Position numbers and translations under genes: made by a program. The notes beneath the pieces were generated by a model. The model saw only the letters and a list, made by a program, of their open reading frames with translations. It was not told where the DNA came from and ran no database searches. From Allobosea sp039673065 (GTDB taxonomy: Bacteria > Pseudomonadota > Alphaproteobacteria > Rhizobiales > Beijerinckiaceae), in assembly GCF_039673065.1 (NCBI RefSeq), contig NZ_JBDJKW010000003.1, forward strand, positions 124,001 through 188,000: a stretch of DNA of 64,000 nt, read 5' to 3'. Shown in pieces: positions 8,900 through 17,614 of the stretch. How positions within the stretch are numbered: position 1 is the stretch's first letter; each line of letters begins with the position of its first letter.

Positions 8900-10270
8900 G
8901 TGGCTGTGAAACATCTCGCGCTCACCGCGCTGATCGCTCTCACGCTGGCTGCCTGCGAAGAGGACCGCTATCGCGGCTCCGCCCGCCATAACATCCCGAT
9001 CCCGTCGGCGACCTATGCGCTGATGTCCGAGAAGGGCATGAGCAAGAGCCAGCCCATCCTGATCCGCTCCTACAAGAAGGAATCGGAGCTCGAGGTCTGG
9101 AAGCAGCGCGCCGACGGCAAATACGCCCTGCTCAAGACCTATCCCATGTGCCGCTGGTCGGGCCAGCTCGGCCCGAAGAAGCGCGAGGGCGACCGCCAGG
9201 CGCCGGAAGGGTTCTACGCCATCGGCCCGGCGCAGATGAACCCGAACTCGTCCTTCTACGTCTCGTTCAACATGGGGTATCCCAACGCCTATGACCGTTC
9301 GCATGGCCGCTCCGGCGCGCATCTGATGGTGCACGGCGCCTGCTCCTCGGCCGGCTGCTATTCGATGACGGACGACCAGATCGGCGAGCTCTACGCCCTG
9401 GTGCGCGAGGCCCATAACGGCGGCCAGCGCGCCGTGCAGATGCAGGCCCTCCCCTTCCGCATGACGCCGGAGAACCTGGCCAAGCACCGGCTCGATCCCA
9501 ACATCGCCTTCTGGAAGAACCTGAAGGAAGGCTCCGACATCTTCGAGGTGACCGGCCAGGAGCCGGCTGTCGGCGTCGCCGGCGGCCGCTACGCCTTCAA
9601 CGGCGGCAACAGCCCCGCCGTGGCGCAGAAGCGCCAGGAAGACGAGCTCAAGGTCGCGGCGCTGGTCTCGAAGGGAACGCCCGCGGTGCGCCTCGTCTAT
9701 GACGACGGCGACCAGCACGCCTCCTTCAAGCGCCAGCTCGCCCAGTCGGGCGCCGACACCATGAACCGCTCCGTCTCCTGGGGCTCGCGCGATGTCGGCA
9801 TCAGCCGCGTCGACGCGCTGATCGGGCCGCGCGTCGTCGTCCTCGACGACAAGGGCCGCACCAAGGCGACCGTCCGCGCCAGCTCGGCCGACAACGATGT
9901 GGTGCTCGCGGCCGTCCGCGGCGCCGCCGAGGAGCCCGCCGCCAAGGAGCCGGTCGCCGAGAGCAAGCCTGCGGCCCGCGACGCCGCCAGCGCCGTCGCC
10001 CGGGCGACGGCCGCCGCGGCCGAGCCCGCGCCGCTGCAGACCGCCTCCGCCGCCACCGACGCCCCCTTCTTCCGCCGGGCGCTGAGCTTCATGCCGCTGT
10101 TCGGCAACAGCTCGTCGAGCACGCAGGAGCAGGCGCCCGTCGCCTCCGTGGTGCCCGACAGCCCGCAGGCCGTCACCGCGCCGCTGCCGCCCCGCCGCGC
10201 GCCGGCGCTGCGCACCTCGCGACTCGACCAGCCCGAGGCCGCCTACGCCAGCAAGCCCGGCAATCGCTGA
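8900..10270 (+). CDS. L,D-transpeptidase-family (YkuD) lipoprotein
   Basis: 456-residue envelope protein. A signal peptide with lipobox LTLAAC predicts lipidation at C19. A YkuD-type domain spans roughly residues 50-190, with H145 in MVHGACSSAGCYSM and candidate nucleophile C153. This layout resembles the YafK/DpaA branch, which trims or builds peptidoglycan-lipoprotein links. The C-terminal 150 residues are Ala/Pro/Lys-rich and probably disordered. The start is GTG 8900; a second GTG at 8906 gives the same signal peptide. A hairpin at 10317-10349 follows the gene. The exact reaction is uncertain, because the family contains both transferases and hydrolases. Confidence 0.88.
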   Translation: MAVKHLALTALIALTLAACEEDRYRGSARHNIPIPSATYALMSEKGMSKSQPILIRSYKKESELEVWKQRADGKYALLKTYPMCRWSGQLGPKKREGDRQAPEGFYAIGPAQMNPNSSFYVSFNMGYPNAYDRSHGRSGAHLMVHGACSSAGCYSMTDDQIGELYALVREAHNGGQRAVQMQALPFRMTPENLAKHRLDPNIAFWKNLKEGSDIFEVTGQEPAVGVAGGRYAFNGGNSPAVAQKRQEDELKVAALVSKGTPAVRLVYDDGDQHASFKRQLAQSGADTMNRSVSWGSRDVGISRVDALIGPRVVVLDDKGRTKATVRASSADNDVVLAAVRGAAEEPAAKEPVAESKPAARDAASAVARATAAAAEPAPLQTASAATDAPFFRRALSFMPLFGNSSSSTQEQAPVASVVPDSPQAVTAPLPPRRAPALRTSRLDQPEAAYASKPGNR

Positions 10271-10316
10271 TCCTTAAGACGCGGCGCCCGACGGTCCCGC
10301 GCTCGTCCGACGACGA

Positions 10317-10349
10317 AACGCCCGCCCCCGGTCTACGGGAGCGGGCGTT
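10317..10349 (+). terminator. Terminator hairpin between convergent genes
   Basis: AACGCCCGC (10317-10325) pairs with GCGGGCGTT (10341-10349), and an inner CCCG/CGGG adds pairs. A partly T-rich tail (CTTCGTTTC) follows on the plus strand. It lies between the L,D-transpeptidase gene and the amidase gene, so it may serve both directions. Confidence 0.65.
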
Positions 10350-10447
10350 CTTCGTTTCAGGGGCGTCGACGCACAACCTAGGCCGGGCGGCACCGGCCGT
10401 GACCGCTGTCGAAAGCAGCCGACCCCAACCCGCCCGGCAGAAACGCG

Positions 10448-11845
10448 CTATGCCGCGAGCGCGCGGAGATCGGGCGTACGCAGATGCCAGTCGGTGACCC
10501 GCTGGAACGCGCTGCCGAGGCCGGCGAGGAAGCGCTCGCTCGCCGGTGCGCCGAGCAGCTGGATGCCGACCGGCAGGCCGCCCTGCGAGAAACCGGCCGG
10601 CAGCGCGAGGCCCGTGGCATCGACGAAGTTGCCGGCGCGGGTGAACACCGCCGGCGAGCTCATATCCTCGGCGACATCGCTCAGCGGCACGGCCGGATCG
10701 GCGAGGCCCGGCGTCAGCAGCGCATGATACTGCCCGCACCAGCGCCGCCAGAGCGCCTGCATCTCGGCGTGATAGGCGAGCGCCGCCAGATAGTCGCTGG
10801 CCGCAATCGCCCGGCCGCTCAGCACGCGGGTGCGGACGCCCTCGCCGAAGCGCAGGCCGGGCTCGTCGATCTGCCCGCCATGATAGGCATAGGCCTCCGC
10901 GGCGATGATCACGCCATTGGCCGTCATCAGCCGCAGGAAGTCGAAGGGCACCCGCACGGTTTCGACGCTGGCGCCGAGCGCGCGGAAGGTCTCTTCCGCC
11001 GCGACGGTGGCGCTGCGCACATCGGCGTGCACCGGCACCGGATAGTCGGCCGGGTCGAGCGCGGCGATGCGGATGCCGGCGAGGGGGCGGGCGGGATCGG
11101 CCTGAGGCGCCGGGGTGACCGGGCCGCCCTGGCCTGCGCCTGTGCGGACCGCCTCGGTCAGCAGCAGCGCGTCCTCGGCGGTGCGCGCCAGGAAGCCGAT
11201 CGTGTCGAGCGTCGGCGAGAGCGGAATCGTGCCGGCGGCCTCGATGCGCCCGCGCGAGGTCTTGAGGCCGGTGACGCCGTTGGCCGTCGCCGGGATGCGG
11301 ACGGAGCCGCCGGTGTCGGAGCCGAGCGCGGCCGGCACCAGCCCGGCCGCGACCGCAACCCCGGACCCGCTCGACGAGCCGCCGGGAATGCGCGGCTCGG
11401 CCAGGTCCCAGGGATTGAGCGGCGTGCCGAGATGGGGGTTGGTGCCCCAGCCGCCGAAGGCGAACTCGACCATCTGCGTCTTGCCGAGCAGCACCATGCC
11501 GGCGGCGACGAGCCGGCTCACCACCGGCGCCGTCTCCTGCGCGACGCGCTCGCGCCAGGCATGCGAGCCGGCGGTGGTGACCTGCCCGCGAATGTCGCAG
11601 AGATCCTTCACCGCGATCGGCAGCCCGTCGAGCGGCCCGAGCGGGTAGCCGGCGGCGCGGCGCCGGTCGGCCGCCTCGGCCAGATGTCGCGCGCCCGCCT
11701 CGTCGACCAGGACGAAGGCGTTGAGCGCTCCGTCGAGCCGCCGGATCCGGTCGAGATAGTGATCCGCGAGCTGGCGGCTGGTGAAGGTTCCGGCCGCGAG
11801 GCCGGCGGCGAGCGCGGTGAGGCTCGCCGACGTCAGGTCAAGCAT
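10448..11845 (-). CDS. Amidase (amidase-signature family)
   Basis: 465-residue amidase-signature hydrolase. The Ser-cisSer-Lys triad is visible: K80 in GLPIAVKDLCD, the glycine/serine loop IPGGSSSGSG at 153-161, and nucleophile S181 in GSDTGGSVRIPA. The family includes GatA, AtzF and aryl-amide hydrolases; nothing here picks one substrate. A GatA role is unlikely because the gene lies behind an importer's binding protein. It is the second gene after the binding protein, 52 bases downstream, and so part of a unit divergent from the LysR gene. The expected job is hydrolysis of an imported amide. Confidence 0.87.
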   Translation of the reverse strand: MLDLTSASLTALAAGLAAGTFTSRQLADHYLDRIRRLDGALNAFVLVDEAGARHLAEAADRRRAAGYPLGPLDGLPIAVKDLCDIRGQVTTAGSHAWRERVAQETAPVVSRLVAAGMVLLGKTQMVEFAFGGWGTNPHLGTPLNPWDLAEPRIPGGSSSGSGVAVAAGLVPAALGSDTGGSVRIPATANGVTGLKTSRGRIEAAGTIPLSPTLDTIGFLARTAEDALLLTEAVRTGAGQGGPVTPAPQADPARPLAGIRIAALDPADYPVPVHADVRSATVAAEETFRALGASVETVRVPFDFLRLMTANGVIIAAEAYAYHGGQIDEPGLRFGEGVRTRVLSGRAIAASDYLAALAYHAEMQALWRRWCGQYHALLTPGLADPAVPLSDVAEDMSSPAVFTRAGNFVDATGLALPAGFSQGGLPVGIQLLGAPASERFLAGLGSAFQRVTDWHLRTPDLRALAA

Positions 11846-11897
11846 GGAGATCTCGAAAAGGAATGGCCGACGGCTCGGCCGCCGGCCGGGGCAAGGG

Positions 11898-13121
11898 TCA
11901 GCGCTTGTTCCAGGCCGGGATCGGGAAGACCGGCTTGGTGGTGGCGACGTCCTTGGGCCAGACCGTCTCCATCTTGCCGTCGGGCTGCGCCTGCAGCACC
12001 GGGAACGGCATCTTCAGCTGCTTGCCGGTCTCGTCGATCGCATAGGGGCCGGCGAGCACGGTGACCTTGTCGGAGAGGTCGAGCGAGGCCTTCTTCAGGG
12101 CAGCGGCATCGGTGCCGCCGGCCTTCTTGATGATCTCCTCGGTCAGCACGCCGGCGCCATAGGCCAGCACGGTCTGGTAGTCCGGGGCGAACTCGGCCTT
12201 GGGGAACTTGGCGGCATAGGCGTCGGCGAACTGCTGCCGGTTGAGGCCCGCCGTCACCGCCCAGTTGATCGCCGGGTGATAATTGGTGTGGCTGAAGATG
12301 TAGGCCCCGTCCTTGCCGACGGCGGAGGCGAACTGCGGCGTGGAGGCGTACTCCATGAAGACGAAGGGGAAGTTGATGTTCAGCTGCTTCATCTGGCGCA
12401 GGATGCTGATCTGGTCGCCCTCATAAGCGGCCGGGAACAGCGCTTCCGCCCCGCTGGCGCGGACCTTCTGCAGGATCGTCGAGAAGTCCTTCTGCCCCTT
12501 CGGGAACTTCTCGATCATCACCAGCTCCATGCCGGCCTGCTTGACCAGCTCGCGCCCGCCCTCGGCCTCGCCGGTCGGATAGGGCTCGTCGGAGTGGATG
12601 ATCGCCACCTTCTTGATGCCGAGATCCTTCGCCAGCTCGGTCGAGGCGCGCAGGATCGCGGAGACCGGCATCTGCGTGCCGGAGACCATGAACTTGAAGC
12701 CCTGGCGGTAGAGATCGTTGCTCGCGGCCGACCAGACCATCATGTACTTGCCGTGCCGCTCGGTCACGGTCGCGGCGGCGGCCGTCAGCGTCGAGCCGAA
12801 GGGGGCGAACACCATGTCGACCTTCTCGTCGACGATCAGGTTCTCGTAGACCCGGGTCACCATCTGCTTGTCGCTGCGATCGTCGAGCTTGACGATCTCG
12901 ACCGGCACCTTCTTGCCGTTGACCTCGATGCCGCCGCGCTTGTTGACGTCCTCGACCCAGATGTCGACGCCGCGCGCGCCCGACTGCGACGCCAGCGCGA
13001 AGCTGCCGGTCGACGACACCGTCATGCCGATGCGGATCTTGTCCTGCGCCTGCGCCTGCGAGGCCGCCGCGAGCGCACCCAGCGCGATTCCCGCCGCCAT
13101 CCGGACCAAACGTGCACGCAT
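11898..13121 (-). CDS. Liv-type ABC transporter substrate-binding protein
   Basis: 407-residue periplasmic binding protein of the branched-chain amino-acid (HAAT) type. A Sec signal peptide (MAAGIALGALAAASQAQAQ) leads into DKIRIGMTVSSTGSFAL, the usual first strand and ligand loop, followed by Peripla_BP_6 features such as VIVDEKVDMVFAPFGS. ATG 13121 has GGGAGGAG upstream, which fixes the start inside a longer open frame. Its permeases and ATPases are the divergent genes beyond the LysR regulator. The ligand is not necessarily an amino acid; the amidase partner suggests an amide or N-compound. Confidence 0.9.
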   Translation of the reverse strand: MRARLVRMAAGIALGALAAASQAQAQDKIRIGMTVSSTGSFALASQSGARGVDIWVEDVNKRGGIEVNGKKVPVEIVKLDDRSDKQMVTRVYENLIVDEKVDMVFAPFGSTLTAAAATVTERHGKYMMVWSAASNDLYRQGFKFMVSGTQMPVSAILRASTELAKDLGIKKVAIIHSDEPYPTGEAEGGRELVKQAGMELVMIEKFPKGQKDFSTILQKVRASGAEALFPAAYEGDQISILRQMKQLNINFPFVFMEYASTPQFASAVGKDGAYIFSHTNYHPAINWAVTAGLNRQQFADAYAAKFPKAEFAPDYQTVLAYGAGVLTEEIIKKAGGTDAAALKKASLDLSDKVTVLAGPYAIDETGKQLKMPFPVLQAQPDGKMETVWPKDVATTKPVFPIPAWNKR

Positions 13122-13202
13122 GAAACTCTCCTCCCTGCTATCCAAAGACATCGGTTCCCCACCGATGTGAGCCCTTTCGGCTTGCGACGGAGCCTTATCC
13201 AG

Positions 13203-13230
13203 ACAACATATAACGTCAAGTAATAGTTGT
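13203..13230. promoter_or_regulatory. Inverted repeat in LysR/binding-protein divergent region
   Basis: ACAACATATA (13203-13212) and TAATAGTTGT (13221-13230) form an imperfect inverted repeat: the 5-base ends ACAAC/GTTGT match exactly and 7 of 10 positions match overall. It lies only 8 bases before the LysR start and 82 from the binding-protein start. Candidate autoregulatory LysR site. Confidence 0.4.
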
Positions 13231-13237
13231 GGTGCCC

Positions 13238-14113
13238 ATGAAGCTGAATTTCAGACAGACGGAAATCCTGTGGGCCATCGTCATGGCCGGCTCGTCGAGC
13301 GGCGCCGCGCGCCTGCTCAACGTCAGCCAGCCCGCGGTGAGCAAGATGCTCTCGCAGATCGAGGCGCAGCTCGGCGTCAGCCTGTTCGAGCGGGTCCGCG
13401 GCAAGCTGCAACCGACCGACCAGGTGCGCCTGCTCTTCGAGGAGATCTCCAAGGCCCAGAAGGTCATGCGCCGGGTCAACGACGTCGCCGACAGCCTATC
13501 CAAGCAGGGGGGCGGCGCCCTGACCCTGGCCTCGATCCCCAGCCTCGCCCAGGCCATCCTGCCGAAGACCATCGCCCGCTTCCACCAGGAGCATCCGGAG
13601 ATCGTCGTGCGGCTCGACACCGGCGCCGTGCCCGAGCTGATCGAGGCCGTGCTGCAGGGCGAAGCCGAGCTCGGATTGCTCGTCATGCTCACGGATCACC
13701 CGTTTCTGACGGTCCTTCCGCTGCTGGAGGGACGTTTGCTCGCCGCGATCCCGCGCACGCACCCGCTCGCGGCCAAGACCTCGGTGGCGCTCGCCGACCT
13801 CTCGCCACACCCGCATATCCTGGTCGGCAGCCGCATGCCCTTCGGCATGCTGGCGAGCAGCGCCTTCGAGCAGGCCGGCCTGCCCTGCCGCGTCTGCGCC
13901 GACGTGCCCAACAGCCAGCAGGCCTGCGCGCTGGTCAATGCCGGCGTCGGCATCGCCCTGGTCGACGAGTTCACCACCAGCAACATGTTCTGGCCCGATG
14001 TGGTCACCCGCCCGCTGAAGGAGCGCATCGGCCTGCGCACCAGCATCGTCTACAGCCGCGACCGGCCGCCGAGCCCGCTGGCCCGCCACTTCATCGACCT
14101 GCTGCGCTCGTGA
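13238..14113 (+). CDS. LysR-family transcriptional regulator
   Basis: 291-residue LysR regulator. The N-terminal winged HTH is clear (FRQTEILWAIVMAGSSSGAA, LLNVSQPAVSKMLSQIEAQ), followed by an effector-binding domain (LTLASIPSLAQAILPKTIARF, VNAGVGIALVDEF). ATG 13238 is chosen because the HTH begins directly; GTG 13229 three codons earlier is possible. It sits between the binding protein-amidase pair (minus) and the permease operon (plus). An inverted repeat lies in front of it and a T-N11-A box in front of the permease, so it probably senses the imported compound or its product and controls both units. Confidence 0.92.
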   Translation: MKLNFRQTEILWAIVMAGSSSGAARLLNVSQPAVSKMLSQIEAQLGVSLFERVRGKLQPTDQVRLLFEEISKAQKVMRRVNDVADSLSKQGGGALTLASIPSLAQAILPKTIARFHQEHPEIVVRLDTGAVPELIEAVLQGEAELGLLVMLTDHPFLTVLPLLEGRLLAAIPRTHPLAAKTSVALADLSPHPHILVGSRMPFGMLASSAFEQAGLPCRVCADVPNSQQACALVNAGVGIALVDEFTTSNMFWPDVVTRPLKERIGLRTSIVYSRDRPPSPLARHFIDLLRS

Positions 14114-14184
14114 CGGCCAGCGGACCGACCGAGCCGAAGCACCGAGGACGATCAAGCTGCCGACAGTTAAAGGGTGATGACAAG

Positions 14185-14197
14185 TAACCTGTGGTTA
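14185..14197. promoter_or_regulatory. LysR box before the Liv permease operon
   Basis: TAAC-N5-GTTA (14185-14188 and 14194-14197) is a perfect 4-base dyad that fits the T-N11-A rule of LysR sites. It stands 57 bases before the permease start at 14254, a normal activation position. Confidence 0.42.
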
Positions 14198-14253
14198 TGA
14201 TAGCCCTGCCGTCGTGTCCGGATGAACACGGGACCGGCGGAGCGGGAGGCGAG

Positions 14254-15243
14254 ATGTCAGCTGCGGGCACCATCACGGCGGACGAGGCCAGCGAGCGCCA
14301 CGACAGGCAGGGCGAGCGGCTGCGCGGACGCATCGCCGCCGGGTTCTTCCTGGCGGTGATCTGCGCGCTGGCGATCGTGCCTGTCGCGACCGGCAACACC
14401 TCCTTCGCCTTCTACCTGATGCTCTGGATCACGCTGGCGAGCGCGCTCAACATCGTGGTCGGCTTCACCGGCTACCTGCCCTTCGGCTACGTGGTGTTCT
14501 ACGGCGTCGGCGCTTATGCGGCGGGCATCTGCTACAAGGTGCTCGGCTGGCCGATCCCGCTGGCGCTCGCCGCCTCCGGCGCCGCCGGCATCTGCCTGGC
14601 GCTGCTGCTCGCCCCGACGCTGCGGCTCAAGGGCGTGTATTTCGGCATCGTCAGCCTGGCGCTCGCCACCATCGTGCGCCTCGTCATCGCCAACCTGCCC
14701 TCGGAGGTCACGGGCGGCAGCATGGGGCTGATCCTCTCCTCGTCGAACAACCCGACGCACAGCTACTACGCCATGCTGATCGTCATGTCGGCGACGCTGC
14801 TCTGCGTGCTCTGGCTGGCGCAGTCGGCGCTCGGCAAGGCGCTGAAGGCGATCCGCGACGATGACGGCGCCGCCGCCTGCATCGGCGTTGACGTGCCGCG
14901 CACCCGGATGATCGCCTGGCTGCTGGCCGCCCTGTTCCCGGCGCTCGCCGGCGGGGTCGAGGCCTGGCACACCAACATCATCGACCCGGAATACGCCTTC
15001 CACGTGCTGATCACCGCCAAGAGCATAGTCTACGCCATGGCCGGTGGCTTCGGCACCATCATCGGCCCCGTGGTCGGCGCCGCGGCGCTGCTCGGGATCG
15101 ACCATCTGATCTGGCAGAAGTTCCCGCTGATCAACCTGCTGCTGCTCGGCCTGGTGATCATCGCGCTGATGCTCTTCCTCCCGCGCGGCATCGTCGGGAC
15201 CGTCCTGAAGCGCCGGCCGCAGCTGCGCCGCTACATCGCCTGA
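14254..15243 (+). CDS. Liv-type ABC transporter permease (LivM-like)
   Basis: 329-residue inner-membrane permease of the branched-chain type. It has about ten hydrophobic segments and the family motifs LNIVVGFTGYLPFGYVVFYG in the first third, LKGVYFGIVSLALATIVRLV, and the coupling-loop region LGKALKAIRDDDGAAACIGV. ATG 14254 follows GGGAGGCGAG; the frame is open 21 codons upstream but without homology. It is the first of six tightly packed genes running to 19147. With the LivH-like partner and two ATPases it completes the importer whose binding protein lies at 11898-13121. Confidence 0.9.
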   Translation: MSAAGTITADEASERHDRQGERLRGRIAAGFFLAVICALAIVPVATGNTSFAFYLMLWITLASALNIVVGFTGYLPFGYVVFYGVGAYAAGICYKVLGWPIPLALAASGAAGICLALLLAPTLRLKGVYFGIVSLALATIVRLVIANLPSEVTGGSMGLILSSSNNPTHSYYAMLIVMSATLLCVLWLAQSALGKALKAIRDDDGAAACIGVDVPRTRMIAWLLAALFPALAGGVEAWHTNIIDPEYAFHVLITAKSIVYAMAGGFGTIIGPVVGAAALLGIDHLIWQKFPLINLLLLGLVIIALMLFLPRGIVGTVLKRRPQLRRYIA

Positions 15244-15255
15244 GGGAGACATCTG

Positions 15256-16137
15256 GTGAGCGGGCTTCTTCTCCAAGGCATCGTCAACGGCCTGATCATG
15301 GGCGTGATCTACGGCCTGATCGGCGCCGGTCTGAACATCGTGTTCGGCGTGCTGCGCGTCGTGAACTTCGCCCATGGCGAGTTCGTCATCCTGGGCGCCT
15401 ATTTCGCCTGGTTCCTACTGCAGGCGCTCGGCATCCAGCCCTTCCTGGCCATGCCGCTGACCTTCGCGGTCTTCTTCGGCGCGAGCTACCTGCTCTATTT
15501 CGCGCTGATCCCGCCGCTCAACAAGGCGGACGATCCGGAGATCTCGTCGCTGCTGCTGATGTTCGGCGTCTCGATCTCGCTGGGCGCGCTGATGCTGCTG
15601 GTCTTCGACGCCGACGCCCGCTCTCTGGCGATCGACATCGAGCCGGTCTTCCTGACATTCGGCGACGTGGTGGTGCCGACGGTGCGCCTGCTGGCGCTGG
15701 CGGTCGCGCTGGTCATCGTCGCGCTGCTCGCCTTCTTCCTCTACCGCACCCATACCGGCAAGGCGCTGCGCGCCATCATCATGAACCGCGACGCGGTGCG
15801 CATCGTCGGCATCAAGGTCGAGCAGCTCTCGGCGGTGGCCTTCGGCCTCGGCATCGGGCTGGCCGGCGTCACCGGCATCCTGACCGCGCTGGTCTTCCCG
15901 TCCTTCTCGCCCTTCGTCGGCGCCGACTACACGCTGATCGGCTTCGTGGTGATCGTGCTGGGCGGGCTCGGGCATCCGATCGGCGCCATGCTCGGCGCCA
16001 TGCTCTTCGCCGTCACCGAGCAGGTCGCCTCGATCTACTTCAACCCGTCGATCGCCACGATCTGCGGCTTCGTCCTGATGGTCGCCACCATCTTCATCCG
16101 CCCCACCGGCCTGCTCGGCCGGCAGGCGCTGCGCTGA
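15256..16137 (+). CDS. Liv-type ABC transporter permease (LivH-like)
   Basis: 293-residue hydrophobic permease. LivH motifs: GLIGAGLNIVFGVLRVVNFAHGEF near the N-terminus, the coupling region TGKALRAIIMNRDAVRIVGI, and VVIVLGGLGHPIGAMLGAM near the end. The start is GTG 15256, with GGGAG nine bases upstream, 12 bases behind the LivM-like stop. It pairs with the preceding permease to form the membrane pore. Confidence 0.9.
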   Translation: MSGLLLQGIVNGLIMGVIYGLIGAGLNIVFGVLRVVNFAHGEFVILGAYFAWFLLQALGIQPFLAMPLTFAVFFGASYLLYFALIPPLNKADDPEISSLLLMFGVSISLGALMLLVFDADARSLAIDIEPVFLTFGDVVVPTVRLLALAVALVIVALLAFFLYRTHTGKALRAIIMNRDAVRIVGIKVEQLSAVAFGLGIGLAGVTGILTALVFPSFSPFVGADYTLIGFVVIVLGGLGHPIGAMLGAMLFAVTEQVASIYFNPSIATICGFVLMVATIFIRPTGLLGRQALR

Positions 16138-16149
16138 GGGAGGCCGGAC

Positions 16150-16857
16150 ATGCTCAAGGTCGAAGGACTGAAGAAGCGCTTCGGCGGCGTCGTCGCCCTC
16201 AAGGGCGTCGACTTCCATCTGCCGCGCAAGTCGATTCTCGGCGTGATCGGGATGAACGGCTCGGGCAAGACCACGATGCTCAACTGCATCAACGGCATCT
16301 ACCTGCCCGATTCCGGCAGCATCCGCCTCGACGGGCAGGAGATCGGCGGCCTGCCGGTCCATGTCGTCGCGCGGCGCGGCATCGGCAGGACCTTCCAGGT
16401 GCCGCGCGTCTTCTCCCATCTGTCGCTGCTCGACAATCTCGACGTCGCCCAGGGCCAGATGGGCCGCAGCGCCTCCGAGCGCTACGAGGCCGCCTCCTAC
16501 TGGCTGCGCAAGGTCGAGCTCTTCCCGCTGCGGCACAATTTCGCCGAGGAGCTCTCGGGCGGCCAGCAGAAGCTGCTGGAGCTCGCCCGCATCATGGTGG
16601 CCAAGCCCAAGGTCATCCTGCTCGACGAGCCCTTCGCCGGCGTGAACCCCGGCCTGGCGCAGCTCCTGATCGCGATCATCGCCGAGCTGCCGCGCGAGCA
16701 CGACTGCTCGGTCGTCCTCGTCTCGCACGACCTCACCTCGATCTATCAGCTCTCGCATCATGTGATCGTGCTGAACGAGGGCGCCCTGCTCTGCGAGGGC
16801 GACGCCGACACCGTGCGCAACGATCCCGCCGTCATCGAAGCCTATCTGGGAACCTGA
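16150..16857 (+). CDS. Liv-type ABC transporter ATPase (LivG-like)
   Basis: 235-residue ABC ATPase. Walker A reads GMNGSGKTT (residues 34-42) in place of the commoner GPNGAGKTT, the signature is LSGGQQKLLELARI, Walker B is VILLDEPFAGVNP, and the switch histidine is in LVSHD. The C-terminal NDPAVIEAYLGT is the LivG hallmark. SD sequence GGGAGG is five bases before the ATG, 12 bases after the permease stop. It energises the importer together with the LivF-like subunit. Confidence 0.92.
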   Translation: MLKVEGLKKRFGGVVALKGVDFHLPRKSILGVIGMNGSGKTTMLNCINGIYLPDSGSIRLDGQEIGGLPVHVVARRGIGRTFQVPRVFSHLSLLDNLDVAQGQMGRSASERYEAASYWLRKVELFPLRHNFAEELSGGQQKLLELARIMVAKPKVILLDEPFAGVNPGLAQLLIAIIAELPREHDCSVVLVSHDLTSIYQLSHHVIVLNEGALLCEGDADTVRNDPAVIEAYLGT

Positions 16858-16858
16858 G

Positions 16859-17599
16859 ATGTCCAGCCCCGCAATGGCCATCCGGAACGTCACCGTGGCG
16901 TATCACGGCGACATCACCATCCTGAACGACGTGAGCATCGAGGCGCGCGCCGGCCAGGTCACCGGGATCATCGGCCCCAACGGCGCCGGCAAGTCGACCG
17001 CGCTGAAGACCTTCTTCGGCCTGCTGCCGCTGCGCTCCGGCGCGGTGACGCTGCACGGCCAGGACATCAGCCGGCAGAAGCCGCATGATCGCGCCGGCCA
17101 GGGCGTCGCCTTCGTGCCGCAGCACCGCAGCCTGTTCGCCGACCTCTCGGTCGAGGACAATCTGGTGCTCGGCTGCTGGGTGTTCCGCAAGGACAAGGCC
17201 CGGGTGCGCCGGCGCATCGAGGCGATCTACGAGCGCTTCCCGATCCTGCGCGAGAAGCGGCACGACCCGGTGTCCAGCATGAGCGGCGGCCAGCAGCGCT
17301 TCGTCGAGTTCGGCCGGGCGCTGCTGCTCGAGCCCTCGGTGATCCTGCTCGACGAGCCGACCGCGATGCTCGCGCCGAAAATCTCGCGCGAGTTCTACAC
17401 CCTCATCCGCGAATTCGCCGACGAGGGCATGACCGTGATCCTGGTCGACCAGAACGTGCGCCGCTGCGCCGAGATCTCCGACCATCTCTACATCCTGGAA
17501 CTCGGCCGCAACAAGGCGGACGGCAGCCGCGAGCAGTTCCAGGAAGGCTCCGCGCTGCGCGACATGGTCGCCGCCTGGATGGACTACAAGATCGACTGA
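16859..17599 (+). CDS. Liv-type ABC transporter ATPase (LivF-like)
   Basis: 246-residue ABC ATPase, partner of the preceding LivG-like subunit. Walker A IIGPNGAGKST, signature SMSGGQQRFVEFGRAL, Walker B VILLDEPTAMLAP. The signature tail RFVEFGRAL differs from the commoner MLAIARAL of LivF, and the switch histidine position reads LVDQNVRRC, as in LivF proteins with Gln. One base separates its ATG from the preceding TGA, so translation is probably coupled. Confidence 0.91.
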   Translation: MSSPAMAIRNVTVAYHGDITILNDVSIEARAGQVTGIIGPNGAGKSTALKTFFGLLPLRSGAVTLHGQDISRQKPHDRAGQGVAFVPQHRSLFADLSVEDNLVLGCWVFRKDKARVRRRIEAIYERFPILREKRHDPVSSMSGGQQRFVEFGRALLLEPSVILLDEPTAMLAPKISREFYTLIREFADEGMTVILVDQNVRRCAEISDHLYILELGRNKADGSREQFQEGSALRDMVAAWMDYKID

Positions 17600-17614
17600 C
17601 GACGGAGCATGCAG

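Noticed and set aside
15415..16893. 492-codon minus-strand frame opposite the LivH- and LivG-like genes
   Set aside because: Shadow of two clear transporter genes; low-complexity acidic and His-rich translation.
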